59,147 bases of DNA, from the NCBI GenBank assembly GCA_023488685.1, contig JAMDDR010000542.1, positions 1 to 59,147 on the forward strand, in the 5' to 3' direction. The position numbers were made by a program, and so were the translations under genes. Below, piece by piece: positions 44,147 through 54,003 of this stretch. Origin of the DNA: Chloroflexota bacterium. GTDB lineage: Bacteria > Chloroflexota > Anaerolineae > J036 > Brachytrichaceae. How positions within the stretch are numbered: the stretch's first letter is position 1; each line of letters starts with the position of its first letter. A model generated the notes under the pieces. That model was given only the letters and a program-made list of their open reading frames with translations. It searched no databases and was not told the DNA's origin.

Positions 44147-45118
44147 ATGGTGAAGATAAGGTCGTCTGAAATCACCCCAGAGCATGTGTATTTCTCGCGG
44201 CGCAAGTTTATGAAGGGGATTGGCGCGCTGGCGTTAGGTTCGGTCGTGATGAGCGCCTGTAGCAACCAGGAGGCGGTGACGGCGAAAGAGACCGTGATCG
44301 CGGGTTCGACGACAGGGTCCACTTCTCTTTTTGAAGAGCCGGCGCCTGAAGCGAACCCACCGGCTGATACACCTAACAGTTACGAGGCGATTACCACCTA
44401 CAACAACTACTATGAGTTCTCGGTCATGAAACAGCAGGTGGCTGACATGGCCAAGGATTTCAAGACGTCACCGTGGACGGTCCAGGTGGGTGGGTTGGTG
44501 AATAACCCTAAAACCCATGATATCGATGACTTAGTCAAGCGATTTCCACAGGAGGAGCGGATTTACCGCTTGCGTTGCGTCGAAGGTTGGTCCATGGTGA
44601 TTCCATGGCAGGGCTTCCCATTGGCGCAATTGCTCAAAGAGGTCGAGCCGACCGCAAAGGCGAAATATGTCCGTTTTGAGTCGATTCTTGCGCCCGACCA
44701 GATGCCCGGCCAAAATGACGCCTACTTCAAATGGCCCTATGCCGAAGGGTTGCGTTTGGACGAGGCCATGAACGATCTGGCGTTGATGGTGACGGGCCTG
44801 TATGGGAAGCCGCTGCCACCTCAGAACGGCGCACCGTTGCGCCTGGCTGTACCTTGGAAATATGGCTTCAAGAGTGCCAAGGCCATTGTCAAGATCGATC
44901 TGGTCGAGGAACAGCCTACATCACTGTGGATGGCCGCCGCGCCTGATGAGTATGGGTTCTATGCGAATGTGAACCCGGAAAAAGCCCATCCCCGCTGGTC
45001 ACAGTCAAGCGAGCGGCGTATTGGGGAGGGTGGGCGCCGTAAGACGCTCCTGTTCAATGGTTACGAGGCTGAGGTCGCGCACCTTTATACCGGCATGGAT
45101 CTCAATGCGAACTACTGA
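44147..45118 (+). CDS. msrP: Protein-methionine-sulfoxide reductase catalytic subunit MsrP
   Basis: The 323-residue protein has a Tat-type signal: [23 protein letters not shown], with the twin arginine and a lipobox-like ending. The molybdopterin domain includes [20 protein letters not shown], where the Cys ligates molybdenum, and [31 protein letters not shown], a hallmark of the oxidoreductase molybdopterin-binding family. It reduces methionine sulfoxide in envelope proteins using electrons from MsrQ. A possible SD AAGGAG lies upstream. It overlaps msrQ by 14 nt, giving translational coupling. Confidence 0.94.
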   Translation: MVKIRSSEITPEHVYFSRRKFMKGIGALALGSVVMSACSNQEAVTAKETVIAGSTTGSTSLFEEPAPEANPPADTPNSYEAITTYNNYYEFSVMKQQVADMAKDFKTSPWTVQVGGLVNNPKTHDIDDLVKRFPQEERIYRLRCVEGWSMVIPWQGFPLAQLLKEVEPTAKAKYVRFESILAPDQMPGQNDAYFKWPYAEGLRLDEAMNDLALMVTGLYGKPLPPQNGAPLRLAVPWKYGFKSAKAIVKIDLVEEQPTSLWMAAAPDEYGFYANVNPEKAHPRWSQSSERRIGEGGRRKTLLFNGYEAEVAHLYTGMDLNANY

Positions 45119-45890
45119 ACTTGAAAAACATCCTGATCAAAAGTCAAACACCCGTGGACAGCGCAGTGGCAGAGCCCGCGCCGGTGTGCTACGCCTGCCG
45201 TTCGGCATCGAGTTGACGTGGTTGCAACTCGTCGTTCATATCTGCTGCTGGCTCCCACTGATCGTGCTGGTTTGGGAGGCAAGCCACGATCTGTTGTCCG
45301 TGAACCCGATCCAGGATATCACCTTCCGAACCGGGCGGACGGCGTTGGTGATCCTGGTGTTGTCCCTGGCGTGCACGCCCGCGAACAACGTCCTGGGTTT
45401 CAAGCAAGCGCTCAAGCTGCGCCGGCCGTTAGGCCTGTACGGTTTCATGTACGCCGGTTTGCACTTCCTGATCTTCAGTGTGCTCGACTATCAGTTGGAT
45501 TGGGAGTTGATTCAACAGACGATCGTCGAGAAGCGTTACGTACTGGTGGGCTTTGCGGCGCTGTTACTGCTGCTACCTTTGGCGATTACCTCAAGCAAAG
45601 GGTGGATGAAGCGGCTTGGCAAGAACTGGCGGCGTCTGCACGCGCTCGTCTACCTGGCCGTACCCCTGGCGGTGATTCATTTCGTATGGCTGGTGAAAGC
45701 CGATATTCGGGTGCCTTTGCAATACGGTGCGGTGGTGGCGCTCTTGTTAGTCCTGCGCATCCCACGCGTCAGACAGTTTTTCAGCCAGTTGCGCTTTCGG
45801 CTCATGCCAAGGCGCAAACCAGCAACAACCGGCCGGGGCGCCGCCCCGGCAGTGATTGCCCAAGGCGAAAGCACCTCCCGCAGCGGATGA
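45105..45890 (+). CDS. msrQ: Protein-methionine-sulfoxide reductase heme-binding subunit MsrQ
   Basis: The 261-residue protein starts at ATG 45105 inside the msrP end; the frame opens upstream but the earlier part is msrP in another frame. It has a basic N-terminal segment and about six membrane helices, including [26 protein letters not shown] and [25 protein letters not shown], where conserved histidines ligate heme as in the ferric-reductase-like fold. The C-terminus is Arg/Pro/Gly-rich. It passes electrons from quinol to MsrP. A hairpin terminator overlaps its 3' end. Confidence 0.93.
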   Translation: MRTTELEKHPDQKSNTRGQRSGRARAGVLRLPFGIELTWLQLVVHICCWLPLIVLVWEASHDLLSVNPIQDITFRTGRTALVILVLSLACTPANNVLGFKQALKLRRPLGLYGFMYAGLHFLIFSVLDYQLDWELIQQTIVEKRYVLVGFAALLLLLPLAITSSKGWMKRLGKNWRRLHALVYLAVPLAVIHFVWLVKADIRVPLQYGAVVALLLVLRIPRVRQFFSQLRFRLMPRRKPATTGRGAAPAVIAQGESTSRSG

Positions 45891-45915
45891 CCGGCGGGAG
45901 GTGTTTGTTTTGTTT
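45872..45915 (+). terminator. Intrinsic terminator of msrPQ
   Basis: CACCTCCCGC pairs with GCGGGAGGTG (45894-45903) around a 12-base loop that contains the msrQ stop codon, and the T-rich TTTGTTTTGTTT follows. It is a conventional rho-independent terminator. Confidence 0.85.
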
Positions 45916-45918
45916 AGA

Positions 45919-46164
45919 TCAGAGCGGTAGTGTGGGCGCAGACGGGCTGATGAATTCAACACACGCTCGCGCCAGGTTGGGCACTTTCCCCAGTAATTCA
46001 CCCACGTCGGCTGCTCTCGCGATCACTTTGCCATCCTGGACAGCAATCCAGTAATCGGCATACTCTTTTCTCAGCGTCTCGATGTGTGCGTCAATCCACG
46101 CACGATCTGCTTCGAAGGCAACGATTTCGTCGGCAACGAGTTCGTCAATCATATTGTCATCCAT
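45919..46164 (-). CDS. Small conserved hypothetical protein (DUF5678-like)
   Basis: The 81-residue protein starts at ATG 46164, which has GGGGGAG before it. It contains the strand-helix pattern DYWIAVQDGKVIARAADVGELL, which recurs in many small proteins annotated as DUF5678. The N-terminus is acidic (MDDNMIDELVADEIVAF). No known function. It is convergent with msrQ and lies about 60 nt from the next gene on the same strand. Confidence 0.55.
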   Translation of the reverse strand: MDDNMIDELVADEIVAFEADRAWIDAHIETLRKEYADYWIAVQDGKVIARAADVGELLGKVPNLARACVEFISPSAPTLPL

Positions 46165-46225
46165 CCTACTCCCCCAATCGGAATCTGACAACTGTTGCAT
46201 TCACCAGGGTGCATTGGTTAACGCG

Positions 46226-49200
46226 TTAATCCCACTCACACAGTGACTCGACGTAAGCGGCAGAACCATCCCGCAGCCATCCGTCCAATTGTGCCTGGTC
46301 TTTGAGTTGCTGCCCGCGCGTGCGCGGTACGACGACGAACCGGCATTCAACATCGGGCAACGCGGTCATATCCCCCCATAGTTTTTCGAATTGCGTCACT
46401 GGGAAGATATCCTCCTGGCCATGTCCCCATCGTTTCTTGACATCCTTGAGGGTGATATATGTAGGCATCCGGGCGGCGAGGGTACGGATGGCGGTTGTGA
46501 CTTGCTCCTCGTTCGCCAGGTCAGCCCGCGTCAGTGCGAAAACAGCCAGTAGTTTGTCGATATCGACCCAGGTCGTCATCGTATTGTAATAGGATAACGC
46601 GAACTCGTCCTCTTCGCGCGGCATTGCCAGCCCTTCGACCAGACGCAAGCGTCCATCCACCCTTGCCAGACCGCCACCACGATCGTCAATGCGGCGCGTG
46701 ATCACTTCATAGGTCAAGCATGCCCCGCCCTTGACGTGCAGGCCCAGCAACGTTGGGTCGACATTCGCACCCAGCGTGTCGATGTTGTGCAGCATGAGGT
46801 ATCTCAACTGCGGACGGTCCTCCAGCAAGCGCTTCAACACACCATTGCGCAACAGGTTGGGGATCTCGTACCAGTGACCGACCGGGTGCAAGCACTGCAG
46901 CGGCAAGTTATCTGTGTAATCACTGCCCTCGCCGGCTTGGTGTGCCCATTCGATGAGGGCGTGGTGCAGACTTTCGCGCATCTTCTGCTTTTGCTCGTCC
47001 AGGATTTGTTGGGGCATCTCCTCCCAGGCAAAGCGCAAATCACGCACCATGGGGATCATGCGCAATCCAATCGCGCGCCCCGGTGAAAGCAGCAGTTGGC
47101 CGGGATAGCCATAGTTGTGCTCGTGCGCCAGGTACTGCTCGATGGGCTTGTGTGTCAGGTAACTCGTCGTAATGATGTGAGGCAGTGGGGTGCCGCATGC
47201 GCGTCCCACGCGCCGGCTCTTGGCAAGATGAACCTCGATGAAGCTGCGATGCCTGCCGCCCATTTTGCAGAAGGGGTGCAGCGCTTTGACGACGCCTGCC
47301 CCCTGGGTCCAGCGGCTGCCTGCCCCCGCTGCCAGCGACACGACCGCGACGGCGCCGCCGGCCAGCGCGCTCGTGCCAATGTCGCGTAACTCTCGTGCCA
47401 GGTCGCCTTCATGTGCCTCGTAAACATCGCCCGCCCGTACGTCCTGGATAGTGGCGTTCGCAGGCAGCCGGTTTTGTGCCAGACCGATAAGCCCGCTCCG
47501 CAACTCGGAGCGGATGAACTCGTGTTGTGCGTGGTCGAAACCGGATTGGTCCAGCAACGTGCCCAGGCTCTTGCTGTCGCCTTTGCCTTCGTGAGTACGA
47601 GGAAGCAATCGATCGAACAGAAGTTGCACCATACCGCTGAGTTCGGGTTTGGTACGGCACGCTGCGGCGAAACGATCCAGTTCATCGCGCTGGACACGTG
47701 ATAGGGTGCGCTGGTCGATGCGCAGAAGATGCGGCACGATCATGGCATAGTAACCAGATGGTAGCAGCGCCTCCTCATCCACCAACAGGTCCGCGTAAGT
47801 CCCATGCTGGTTGATGGAGAAATCGTAGACCACCGGGTCCATGGCGAACGGGAGGGCGTGCTCCAGTTCCTGCTTCGCCGTGCACATGATGTCGTTCAAG
47901 CGCAGCCGGGCCGTCTGTTTGACGGCTGGGGCAAAGATGAAACCCATGCCACCACCGGACATCCCGCCGAGCATCCAAAACCCCCAGAACTGGTCGCGAT
48001 ACTCGGCTTGCACCCGTTGGATGAGGGTTTCTGTGTATAGATTGCTCGTCCAGGGAATGATGGTCTGGATGGGGCCCATGAAGTTACGTGTCGTTGCCGC
48101 GCCGATGATTCGCACAGGGTCTGGCTGTGTGTCTGTGGCGCGCAGGGACAACAAAATTTCATCGAGGATCTGCATGGCCTGATGGCGCCCGCGCCATTCG
48201 GCTTCGGAGCGGAGCAGGTACTTTTCGGTGACCATCTCGAGGATCGGGCCTACGTTCTGAGCCATGCCCCCGTGCACCAATACCAGGCTATTCTGCAGTT
48301 TTTCACGTATTTGCGGCGGGGCGTCCGTGTCGTCCAGGATCTTGTGGCTGGGCAGCAAACGCCCACGACTGATACCGAACTCGGGATCACCTTCGCTGGC
48401 ACGTTCACCCTGGATCAGCTTGATGCCCGGCCACAGGCCGCCGGAATCCTGCCAGCCACCGCCGGAGCCACCGAGCCACTCGCCCAGGATGGCGCGGGCC
48501 GCGACCAGCCTGCGCTCGTGCTCCTGCAATGGCCCGGTCAATGACTTGGCCTGCCCCGTAGCGCGCATGCACACCGAAATCAACGAGGCGAGCAGGTTGG
48601 TTGAAACCGCCAGGCGCGAGCCTTTCGGGATGTTATTGACGTTGCTGACGATTTCCAAGCCGAGACCAGGACCGACGACCTGTTCGAGCAAATGTGCCAG
48701 GCTCTGGCCGGATCCCTCAATCCCTGGCGGGATGATGCCGGCTGCGATGATGGCTGCTTTGAGCAACCCGAGGTAATCCTTGGCAAAGTCGAACACTTCT
48801 GCCAAGTCGGTGATGGTGGCGGTGGTGCCGAGGTCAACGCTGGCGAGTTTCAACACCGGCTCGTCAATCACGCGCAGGTACGCCTCGACGGGCGGTTTTG
48901 GCGCGCTATCACGTCCGACGACTGCCAGGTCAATGGAGACATTGAGAACGCGAGCCCCTTCTGGGAAATCCATGCCCAGGAAGAAGATATCACTCCACCC
49001 ACTATGGGATAAGTCCATACGCACAGGTGTGCGTTCGCGCAGAATGGGGAATGAGGTCAGACTTTCCAATCCCTTACGATCTTGTCCATTCCCATCGTCC
49101 TGTCTTAACCCGCGTGTGTCTCTTAATAGTTCTGGACGGATGCGCAACGGGTGATCTGCCGGATGACCCATGCGGAACATCCACTGGTTGCCGCGCACTG

Positions 49201-49612
49201 AGCGCACGCTACGCCTGACCTGCCCGGCAAGGGTTTGGAATGCAAGGTTGTGATACGTGACTGCCAGCGCACTGCTGATGCCGTCACTGGGTCCATTGGC
49301 TTCTTGCGCTGCAAGAAAAACCTCAATCGCTTCCTCGAAGCGCCGGCTTAACAAGTGCCCGTAACCCTCGAAGGAAACAAGCCCTTTGCTGGGCAGGCCG
49401 GGTTTCGTAGGCAGGTGAAAACGGTGGATGGCGTACAGGAAGAATAATGCGCGCACACGCTCGTACAGGTTGTCGCTTTTGCGGCGGAACGTATCGAGCG
49501 CGGCGCATTCAGCCAACAGATCCTTGAGTGACGCTGGGCGGCAGTAGGCATCCAACGATTGATCCCGGATGGATGGGTCGGACGAGGTGATGATGTCTAT
49601 CAGGTGGCTCAT
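46226..49612 (-). CDS. Fusion of a fucokinase-like GHMP kinase with a UDP-sugar pyrophosphorylase-like domain
   Basis: The 1128-residue protein begins with a helical region of about 190 residues. A GHMP kinase of the L-fucokinase type follows: [17 protein letters not shown] (motif 1, about 200), [17 protein letters not shown] (motif 2, about 325), [18 protein letters not shown] (about 385) and [16 protein letters not shown] (motif 3, about 555). Motif 2 deviates from the usual PxGSGLGTSS. The last 350 residues match the UGPase fold: [21 protein letters not shown] (P-loop-like nucleotide motif), [16 protein letters not shown] and [14 protein letters not shown]. It presumably phosphorylates a sugar and then attaches a nucleotide. 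Its start lies 6 nt after the upstream gene's stop. Confidence 0.82.
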   Translation of the reverse strand: MSHLIDIITSSDPSIRDQSLDAYCRPASLKDLLAECAALDTFRRKSDNLYERVRALFFLYAIHRFHLPTKPGLPSKGLVSFEGYGHLLSRRFEEAIEVFLAAQEANGPSDGISSALAVTYHNLAFQTLAGQVRRSVRSVRGNQWMFRMGHPADHPLRIRPELLRDTRGLRQDDGNGQDRKGLESLTSFPILRERTPVRMDLSHSGWSDIFFLGMDFPEGARVLNVSIDLAVVGRDSAPKPPVEAYLRVIDEPVLKLASVDLGTTATITDLAEVFDFAKDYLGLLKAAIIAAGIIPPGIEGSGQSLAHLLEQVVGPGLGLEIVSNVNNIPKGSRLAVSTNLLASLISVCMRATGQAKSLTGPLQEHERRLVAARAILGEWLGGSGGGWQDSGGLWPGIKLIQGERASEGDPEFGISRGRLLPSHKILDDTDAPPQIREKLQNSLVLVHGGMAQNVGPILEMVTEKYLLRSEAEWRGRHQAMQILDEILLSLRATDTQPDPVRIIGAATTRNFMGPIQTIIPWTSNLYTETLIQRVQAEYRDQFWGFWMLGGMSGGGMGFIFAPAVKQTARLRLNDIMCTAKQELEHALPFAMDPVVYDFSINQHGTYADLLVDEEALLPSGYYAMIVPHLLRIDQRTLSRVQRDELDRFAAACRTKPELSGMVQLLFDRLLPRTHEGKGDSKSLGTLLDQSGFDHAQHEFIRSELRSGLIGLAQNRLPANATIQDVRAGDVYEAHEGDLARELRDIGTSALAGGAVAVVSLAAGAGSRWTQGAGVVKALHPFCKMGGRHRSFIEVHLAKSRRVGRACGTPLPHIITTSYLTHKPIEQYLAHEHNYGYPGQLLLSPGRAIGLRMIPMVRDLRFAWEEMPQQILDEQKQKMRESLHHALIEWAHQAGEGSDYTDNLPLQCLHPVGHWYEIPNLLRNGVLKRLLEDRPQLRYLMLHNIDTLGANVDPTLLGLHVKGGACLTYEVITRRIDDRGGGLARVDGRLRLVEGLAMPREEDEFALSYYNTMTTWVDIDKLLAVFALTRADLANEEQVTTAIRTLAARMPTYITLKDVKKRWGHGQEDIFPVTQFEKLWGDMTALPDVECRFVVVPRTRGQQLKDQAQLDGWLRDGSAAYVESLCEWD

Positions 49613-49618
49613 GTTTAG

Positions 49619-50494
49619 TTATTGACCAGACACCAGTGACCGCGCCGCCAGGAGGTCGACCATCTGCGCCAGGACCTCTTCACGATCGCGGCCGCTCAGT
49701 GCCAGCGCCAACTGGGCGGTGAGCAATCCGTAGTGAACGCCGATATCATAGCGCTGGCCCTGGACCTCAAACGCCAGGTATCGCTCCACGGCTGCCAACT
49801 CGGCCAGCGCCGGGGAAAGCTGAATGGGGCCACGCCCGCCAGAGCGCGTCACGTGTTCGGCCAGGATGTTCATGACCGTTGGCGTCAGTACATGCATGCC
49901 GAAGAAGCACAGGTAAAAGCCAGCGCGCAATCCTGGCACAATCAGTTGCTGCTCGGCTTCGGTGGGGGTGGGTTTTTCGATGACATTTTCAACGGTGTAA
50001 ACGTTGGGCTGTCCGGCGACGCGGCGCCCACCCACAGTGCCGTAGAAAGGAAGCATGCTCTCGCGTGTCGCCTGCACCGCAGACACCGCACATGACTCGG
50101 TTTGGGCTACCTCGATCAGTTGCTGTGCGCAGGTGCGGGTGCTCGTGCCGTTGGTGTGTTCGTGGCTGATGTAAAGGTGGTCGCTGACCAGGTGCAGAAA
50201 CGGCTCATCACCGACGAACTCGCGCGCGCTGTATACGCCATACCCATAGCCGAGCGGAATGGGTTGCTCGATGAAATGCAACCGCGTTGCGTGGCAGTTC
50301 GCGGCTGCCATGTAGGTGTTTTCGTCGCCGGGGCACGTCACGATGCCGATCTCTTCAATGCCGGCGCTTCTTGCTTCCTCGATGATGACGCATAGCGCCG
50401 ATTTCTGTTTGCCGTCGCGGTCAACCAGCGTCTGTAACGGCAAATTGCGTTGGCTTGGACTCGCAGCGGTAATCACCGCCTTTCGAATATTCAT
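49619..50494 (-). CDS. GalU-like nucleotidyltransferase with degenerate active-site loop
   Basis: The start ATG at 50494 has GGAGGA before it. The 291-residue product has a GalU-type fold: [21 protein letters not shown], then [21 protein letters not shown] and [31 protein letters not shown], with [21 protein letters not shown] and [30 protein letters not shown]. The usual nucleotide loop (GLGTRxLPxT) is replaced by ASPSQRNLP, so it may use other substrates or be regulatory. It is 6 nt upstream of the kinase/UDP-sugar fusion and likely works with it. Confidence 0.75.
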   Translation of the reverse strand: MNIRKAVITAASPSQRNLPLQTLVDRDGKQKSALCVIIEEARSAGIEEIGIVTCPGDENTYMAAANCHATRLHFIEQPIPLGYGYGVYSAREFVGDEPFLHLVSDHLYISHEHTNGTSTRTCAQQLIEVAQTESCAVSAVQATRESMLPFYGTVGGRRVAGQPNVYTVENVIEKPTPTEAEQQLIVPGLRAGFYLCFFGMHVLTPTVMNILAEHVTRSGGRGPIQLSPALAELAAVERYLAFEVQGQRYDIGVHYGLLTAQLALALSGRDREEVLAQMVDLLAARSLVSGQ

Positions 50495-50538
50495 GTTTCC
50501 TCCTCGTGTGCCGCCGGCGTGCCGTGCGGAGATCATGC

Positions 50539-51243
50539 TCAGGGTGTCACACGCTTCAATGCTGCTTTGTCGAGTCGTCTGTCCGCGATGATGTGCTCAA
50601 GTTCCGCGAGCACAATCCCGACCGGCTTGTTCGTCGAGTCGATGATGATGGCATCGGGGGCAGGGCGAAGCGGCGATGCGGCACGCGAGGAGTCCAGCAA
50701 ATCGCGTTGCTGCATCTTGGCCAGTACCTCTGCGTAATCACTGGGTTGTTCCCGTGCCAGCAATTCGCTGTGCCGTCGCTGGGCGCGCTCTTCCACCGAA
50801 GCATCCAGGTATATTTTAATGTCGGCGTCCGGGAGCACCACCGTGCCGATGTCGCGTCCTACCATCACCACGTTTCCGCGTTCGGCGATGCGACGCTGTT
50901 GCGCCACCATGGCATGACGCACGGTCGCATAGGCAGACGGGATGGAGACATTCGCGTCAATTTCAGGGCCCCGCAAATTCCATGTCACATCCTGGCCATC
51001 CAGCCAAACCGTATACTGCCGGCCATCCAGCGTATGTGGCGGCGTCACCTCGATTCGAATGGATTGTGCCAACGCCGTCACGGCTGCCTCGTCATGAATG
51101 TCGATTTTGTGTTGAAACACGGCCAGCGTTACGGCCCGGTACATCACGCCGGTGTCGAAGTAGAGATATCCGAGTTGCTTTGCGAGCGCTGCGCCCAGGG
51201 TGCTTTTGCCCGATGCCGCTGGACCGTCGATGGTGATTTTCAT
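50539..51243 (-). CDS. cmk: Cytidylate kinase
   Basis: The 234-residue protein starts at ATG 51243 (the frame opens slightly upstream). It has the P-loop [37 protein letters not shown], the CMP-binding [11 protein letters not shown] (in [16 protein letters not shown]), and the NMPbind/LID stretch [17 protein letters not shown]. The product phosphorylates CMP and dCMP in nucleotide metabolism. It follows a GalU-like gene's upstream region by 44 nt but is probably not functionally linked to it. Confidence 0.95.
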   Translation of the reverse strand: MKITIDGPAASGKSTLGAALAKQLGYLYFDTGVMYRAVTLAVFQHKIDIHDEAAVTALAQSIRIEVTPPHTLDGRQYTVWLDGQDVTWNLRGPEIDANVSIPSAYATVRHAMVAQQRRIAERGNVVMVGRDIGTVVLPDADIKIYLDASVEERAQRRHSELLAREQPSDYAEVLAKMQQRDLLDSSRAASPLRPAPDAIIIDSTNKPVGIVLAELEHIIADRRLDKAALKRVTP

Positions 51244-51309
51244 GTCAGGATGAATACTATACCAAGTCAACGCCGCAACCGGGTTCTTGCTAAAGTTGCC
51301 CTAAACAGA

Positions 51310-51789
51310 TCATTTCGTTTCAGGGGGCGGGTTGGCAATGATCTCCTCCCAAGAAGGCAGATACCCAATGCTCTGCAGGAAGGCGAGATCATCCCAGATC
51401 TCCCAGGATTCGACGATCTTGCCGTCTTCCAACCGCCGTACGACGATGCCGTTGTGTAACACCGTTTCCCCGGTGGCCGGGATATCGAAGAAGTCTCCCT
51501 TGTGTGTCGCGGTCCAGGTCAGCTCCGTTACCACGATATCCCCACTGGCAAACATCGAATGGATCTCGGCGTGCAAGTCAGGGTTCGCCGCCTTGATCGC
51601 GGCCAGGTCATCCCGCAATACCTGCGTCTCCACCTCTTCTGATTCGCCAGCATAGTGCATGGTGAGCTTATCGGGATGCACTTTTAGAATCACATCGGCG
51701 GTACCTGCTGCGTACTCATCATAAAAGCGCTGCACGATGGCCAGGTTGGCCTTCTCGCGCGCGCTGGCCTCGGCTGCGTTGTACGCCAT
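51310..51789 (-). CDS. NTF2-fold SnoaL/ester-cyclase-like protein
   Basis: The 159-residue protein reads as an NTF2-like fold: NLAIVQRFYDEYAAGTADVILKVHPD, IKAANPDLHAEIHSMFASGDIVVTELTWTATHKGDFFDIPATGE and VVRRLEDGKIVESWEIWDD. This is the SnoaL-like polyketide-cyclase/ester-cyclase pattern. Members bind or isomerise small lipophilic molecules; many have no known substrate. It is not clearly part of an operon; the neighbouring zinc-ribbon gene stops 37 nt away. Confidence 0.8.
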   Translation of the reverse strand: MAYNAAEASAREKANLAIVQRFYDEYAAGTADVILKVHPDKLTMHYAGESEEVETQVLRDDLAAIKAANPDLHAEIHSMFASGDIVVTELTWTATHKGDFFDIPATGETVLHNGIVVRRLEDGKIVESWEIWDDLAFLQSIGYLPSWEEIIANPPPETK

Positions 51790-51825
51790 GTTGTTGGCCG
51801 GGGCCGGAGTGTAGACCAGGGCTCA

Positions 51826-53292
51826 TCAATACAAAATTTCCTCCAAATAGTGCTCCTCGTGCCTGTCAGCGCATTTTTCGCACAGCATGATCTCGTGGTC
51901 AGGTCCCGTGGTGCACTCCAGGCAAATCCATTTAGCCACCTTCTGCTTGCCCTTCTTTTGACATTCCACACAGTACACGTACTCGGGCTGGTTGCGGGCA
52001 ACTTCTCGGGGATATTTCACGCTGGCCTGGGGTGTTTCGATGGCTTCCAGGGTCAGGTGATGCTCGATCCAATCGCCAAAATCGTAGACGTACTTGAGTC
52101 GATCTCCAATCGCCAGTTCCAGCTCAGCGATTCTGATCCTTGCACCTTCCCCGCCGCCCATCGGTTCGACATGACCCAGTTTGACTTCGCGATAACGGGC
52201 CTGGCGCGCGGCTCCACGCTTCGTGACCCCCGGCTTCCCCTGTATACCGCGTGGGATCAGCTTCCAAAAACCACCCAGGTGGTCGAAGACATCGTGGTTG
52301 AATGCCTCGCGCAGCAACAAGTCCAGGTCGGCCAGGGTCTGCTTGCCCTGCACTTCGATCTCCCGCCAGAGGTTGGGACGGTAAGCCAGAGCGGCTTTGA
52401 AACGGTACACCTGCTCGCGCTGTTCCTTCGAGACCGGCCGGGCTGCAGGGTGCTGAGGCTCCCCGGCAATTTCACGGGCCAACTGTTCCAGGGGGGAGAA
52501 GCCACCGTCGCTGTAGTGAATCCGCCAGCCATCGCTGATCATGCGCCCATCTTCTTCCAGTACAATCATCCAATGGCCGGGGGGATAGCCGCTTTTATCC
52601 GGCAGGCGAGCATAGATGGTGGGGACAGCGACATGAGCGTAGATGTCCTCGTCTACTGCGCTTTCCAACAGGTCGAAAAACAAATCTGCCATAAGGCGGT
52701 TGCGCTGAGCCAGCAAACCCTGGTTGCGCTGGCCGAACGGCTCACGCGCTAATTGCATGACGCCCTGTTCCCAATCCAAAATGGTGATCAGCAGATGGTC
52801 TTTGGCGTTGACCTTCTGGGCGCGGAGCCAGTCACTCAAGTTGGCATATAAAGTGGTGATGTCCTGATGACCGAAGAGCGTGTTCACCTGCTGGGATACT
52901 GGCTTGATCTGGAAAGCGACCGGCTTTCCGGCCGAATCTACGAAGCGCACCTGCTCCAGCGGGAAATTCAGCGGCAGGTAGTAGGGTAGGCTGTCCACAA
53001 TATTCACCAGTCCCTTGTTGATCATTTCCCGGTCTAGTGGCAGGCGAAAACGCGCGCCCTGGAAAGCCAGGCGCAGTGACAGGACCGTGTCAGCGTCGAG
53101 GAAGACCAGCAATCGCCCGTTGGCCTGGCGGATGTGCTGGCGCATGGCCTGCAAGGGGTTCCTCGCCTGCGATGGGCGCACGGCCAGCAGCTTTTCGGCC
53201 AATTCTTTGGCAGAAACCGGTCCTGTCGTAGAACGCAAGAGGTCAGCGATGACTTCTTCGTATGCAGGTACTTTTTCTTTGGATGAGGACAT
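51826..53292 (-). CDS. pRiA4b ORF-3-like protein with zinc ribbon tail
   Basis: The ATG at 53292 is chosen (weak GGAG upstream); the open frame goes further but in unconvincing sequence. The N-terminus (YEEVIADLLRSTTGPVSAKELAEKLL) looks like a winged helix of the HARE-HTH type. A pRiA4b ORF-3-like domain follows around residues 280-420 (YRFKAALAYRPNLWREIEVQGKQTLADLDLLLREAF and YDFGDWIEHHLTLE). The last 60 residues have a Cys-rich zinc ribbon: YCVECQKKG, WICLECTTG and LCEKCADRHEEH. The function is unknown. It lies 49 nt downstream of a related gene. Confidence 0.72.
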   Translation of the reverse strand: MSSSKEKVPAYEEVIADLLRSTTGPVSAKELAEKLLAVRPSQARNPLQAMRQHIRQANGRLLVFLDADTVLSLRLAFQGARFRLPLDREMINKGLVNIVDSLPYYLPLNFPLEQVRFVDSAGKPVAFQIKPVSQQVNTLFGHQDITTLYANLSDWLRAQKVNAKDHLLITILDWEQGVMQLAREPFGQRNQGLLAQRNRLMADLFFDLLESAVDEDIYAHVAVPTIYARLPDKSGYPPGHWMIVLEEDGRMISDGWRIHYSDGGFSPLEQLAREIAGEPQHPAARPVSKEQREQVYRFKAALAYRPNLWREIEVQGKQTLADLDLLLREAFNHDVFDHLGGFWKLIPRGIQGKPGVTKRGAARQARYREVKLGHVEPMGGGEGARIRIAELELAIGDRLKYVYDFGDWIEHHLTLEAIETPQASVKYPREVARNQPEYVYCVECQKKGKQKVAKWICLECTTGPDHEIMLCEKCADRHEEHYLEEILY

Positions 53293-53341
53293 ACGTTGTT
53301 TCTCCAGCTCAGATTGGCTCGATCCCTTTCCCACTTGTTGA

Positions 53342-53896
53342 TTAGTACGGTGGCTCAGCAGGCCCGTCGTAGCCGCACATACCCACCCGCGGGGAGTTGA
53401 ACAACGGCATCGGCTCGCCGTAGTTGTCGTGCGGATGATCCTCCACGTGATCATTACATAGATGGCCGGTCTTGTTTTCCTCGTAAAGGCATTCAATACA
53501 CAGCCATCTGGCTGGCTGGCCGCACTCCTGGCAAACTGCTTCTGGCATGACATTACGCGCCAGCAACGCGATCGGATGTTTGGTGGTCGGTTTTCCCTCG
53601 CCAATCGTGAACTTGCTCAAGTGACCGCAGCATTCCAGCCAGATCGCGCGCAGGTAGTCGTCCAGCTTTTCGAGGGGGGCTGAACCGTTCATTTCCAGGT
53701 TGAGCCAATAATCTTTGTCGTAGGCATCCTGAATACGTATATGCCAGAGTGTCTCTACCGGCCGCCTGCTGGCTGCGGCAGACTGGAGCGTTTCCAGGCG
53801 CTTGGGGCATTTGTCAAGGTGTTTGGACACGCTACGCTTGGTGATGAGTTCACCGCAATAGGCACAGGTTCCACGGGATTCGGGTTTGCGGGGCAT
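53342..53896 (-). CDS. Second zinc-finger protein related to the neighbouring pRiA4b ORF-3-like protein
   Basis: The start ATG at 53896 follows AGGAGG. The 184-residue protein has an N-terminal C2HC-type finger (CAYCGELITKRSVSKHLDKC), then WHIRIQDAYDKDYWLNLEMNG and LDDYLRAIWLECCGHLSKFTIG, which resembles the beginning of pRiA4b ORF-3 domains, and then CQECGQPARWLCIECLYEENKTGHLCNDHVEDH. That last stretch is similar to the zinc ribbon of the neighbouring gene, so the two proteins probably share an origin or bind together. Their role is unknown; a nucleic-acid-related function is possible. Confidence 0.6.
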   Translation of the reverse strand: MPRKPESRGTCAYCGELITKRSVSKHLDKCPKRLETLQSAAASRRPVETLWHIRIQDAYDKDYWLNLEMNGSAPLEKLDDYLRAIWLECCGHLSKFTIGEGKPTTKHPIALLARNVMPEAVCQECGQPARWLCIECLYEENKTGHLCNDHVEDHPHDNYGEPMPLFNSPRVGMCGYDGPAEPPY

Positions 53897-54003
53897 AGCA
53901 ATCCTCCTAAAGTGATTATGCACCCAAGGGGAAGGGTTGGGTACCATACACTCTTCCTTGGCTTGTGCCTGACCTTCTCAGGTATGGCGCTCGCTTTACT
54001 AGG

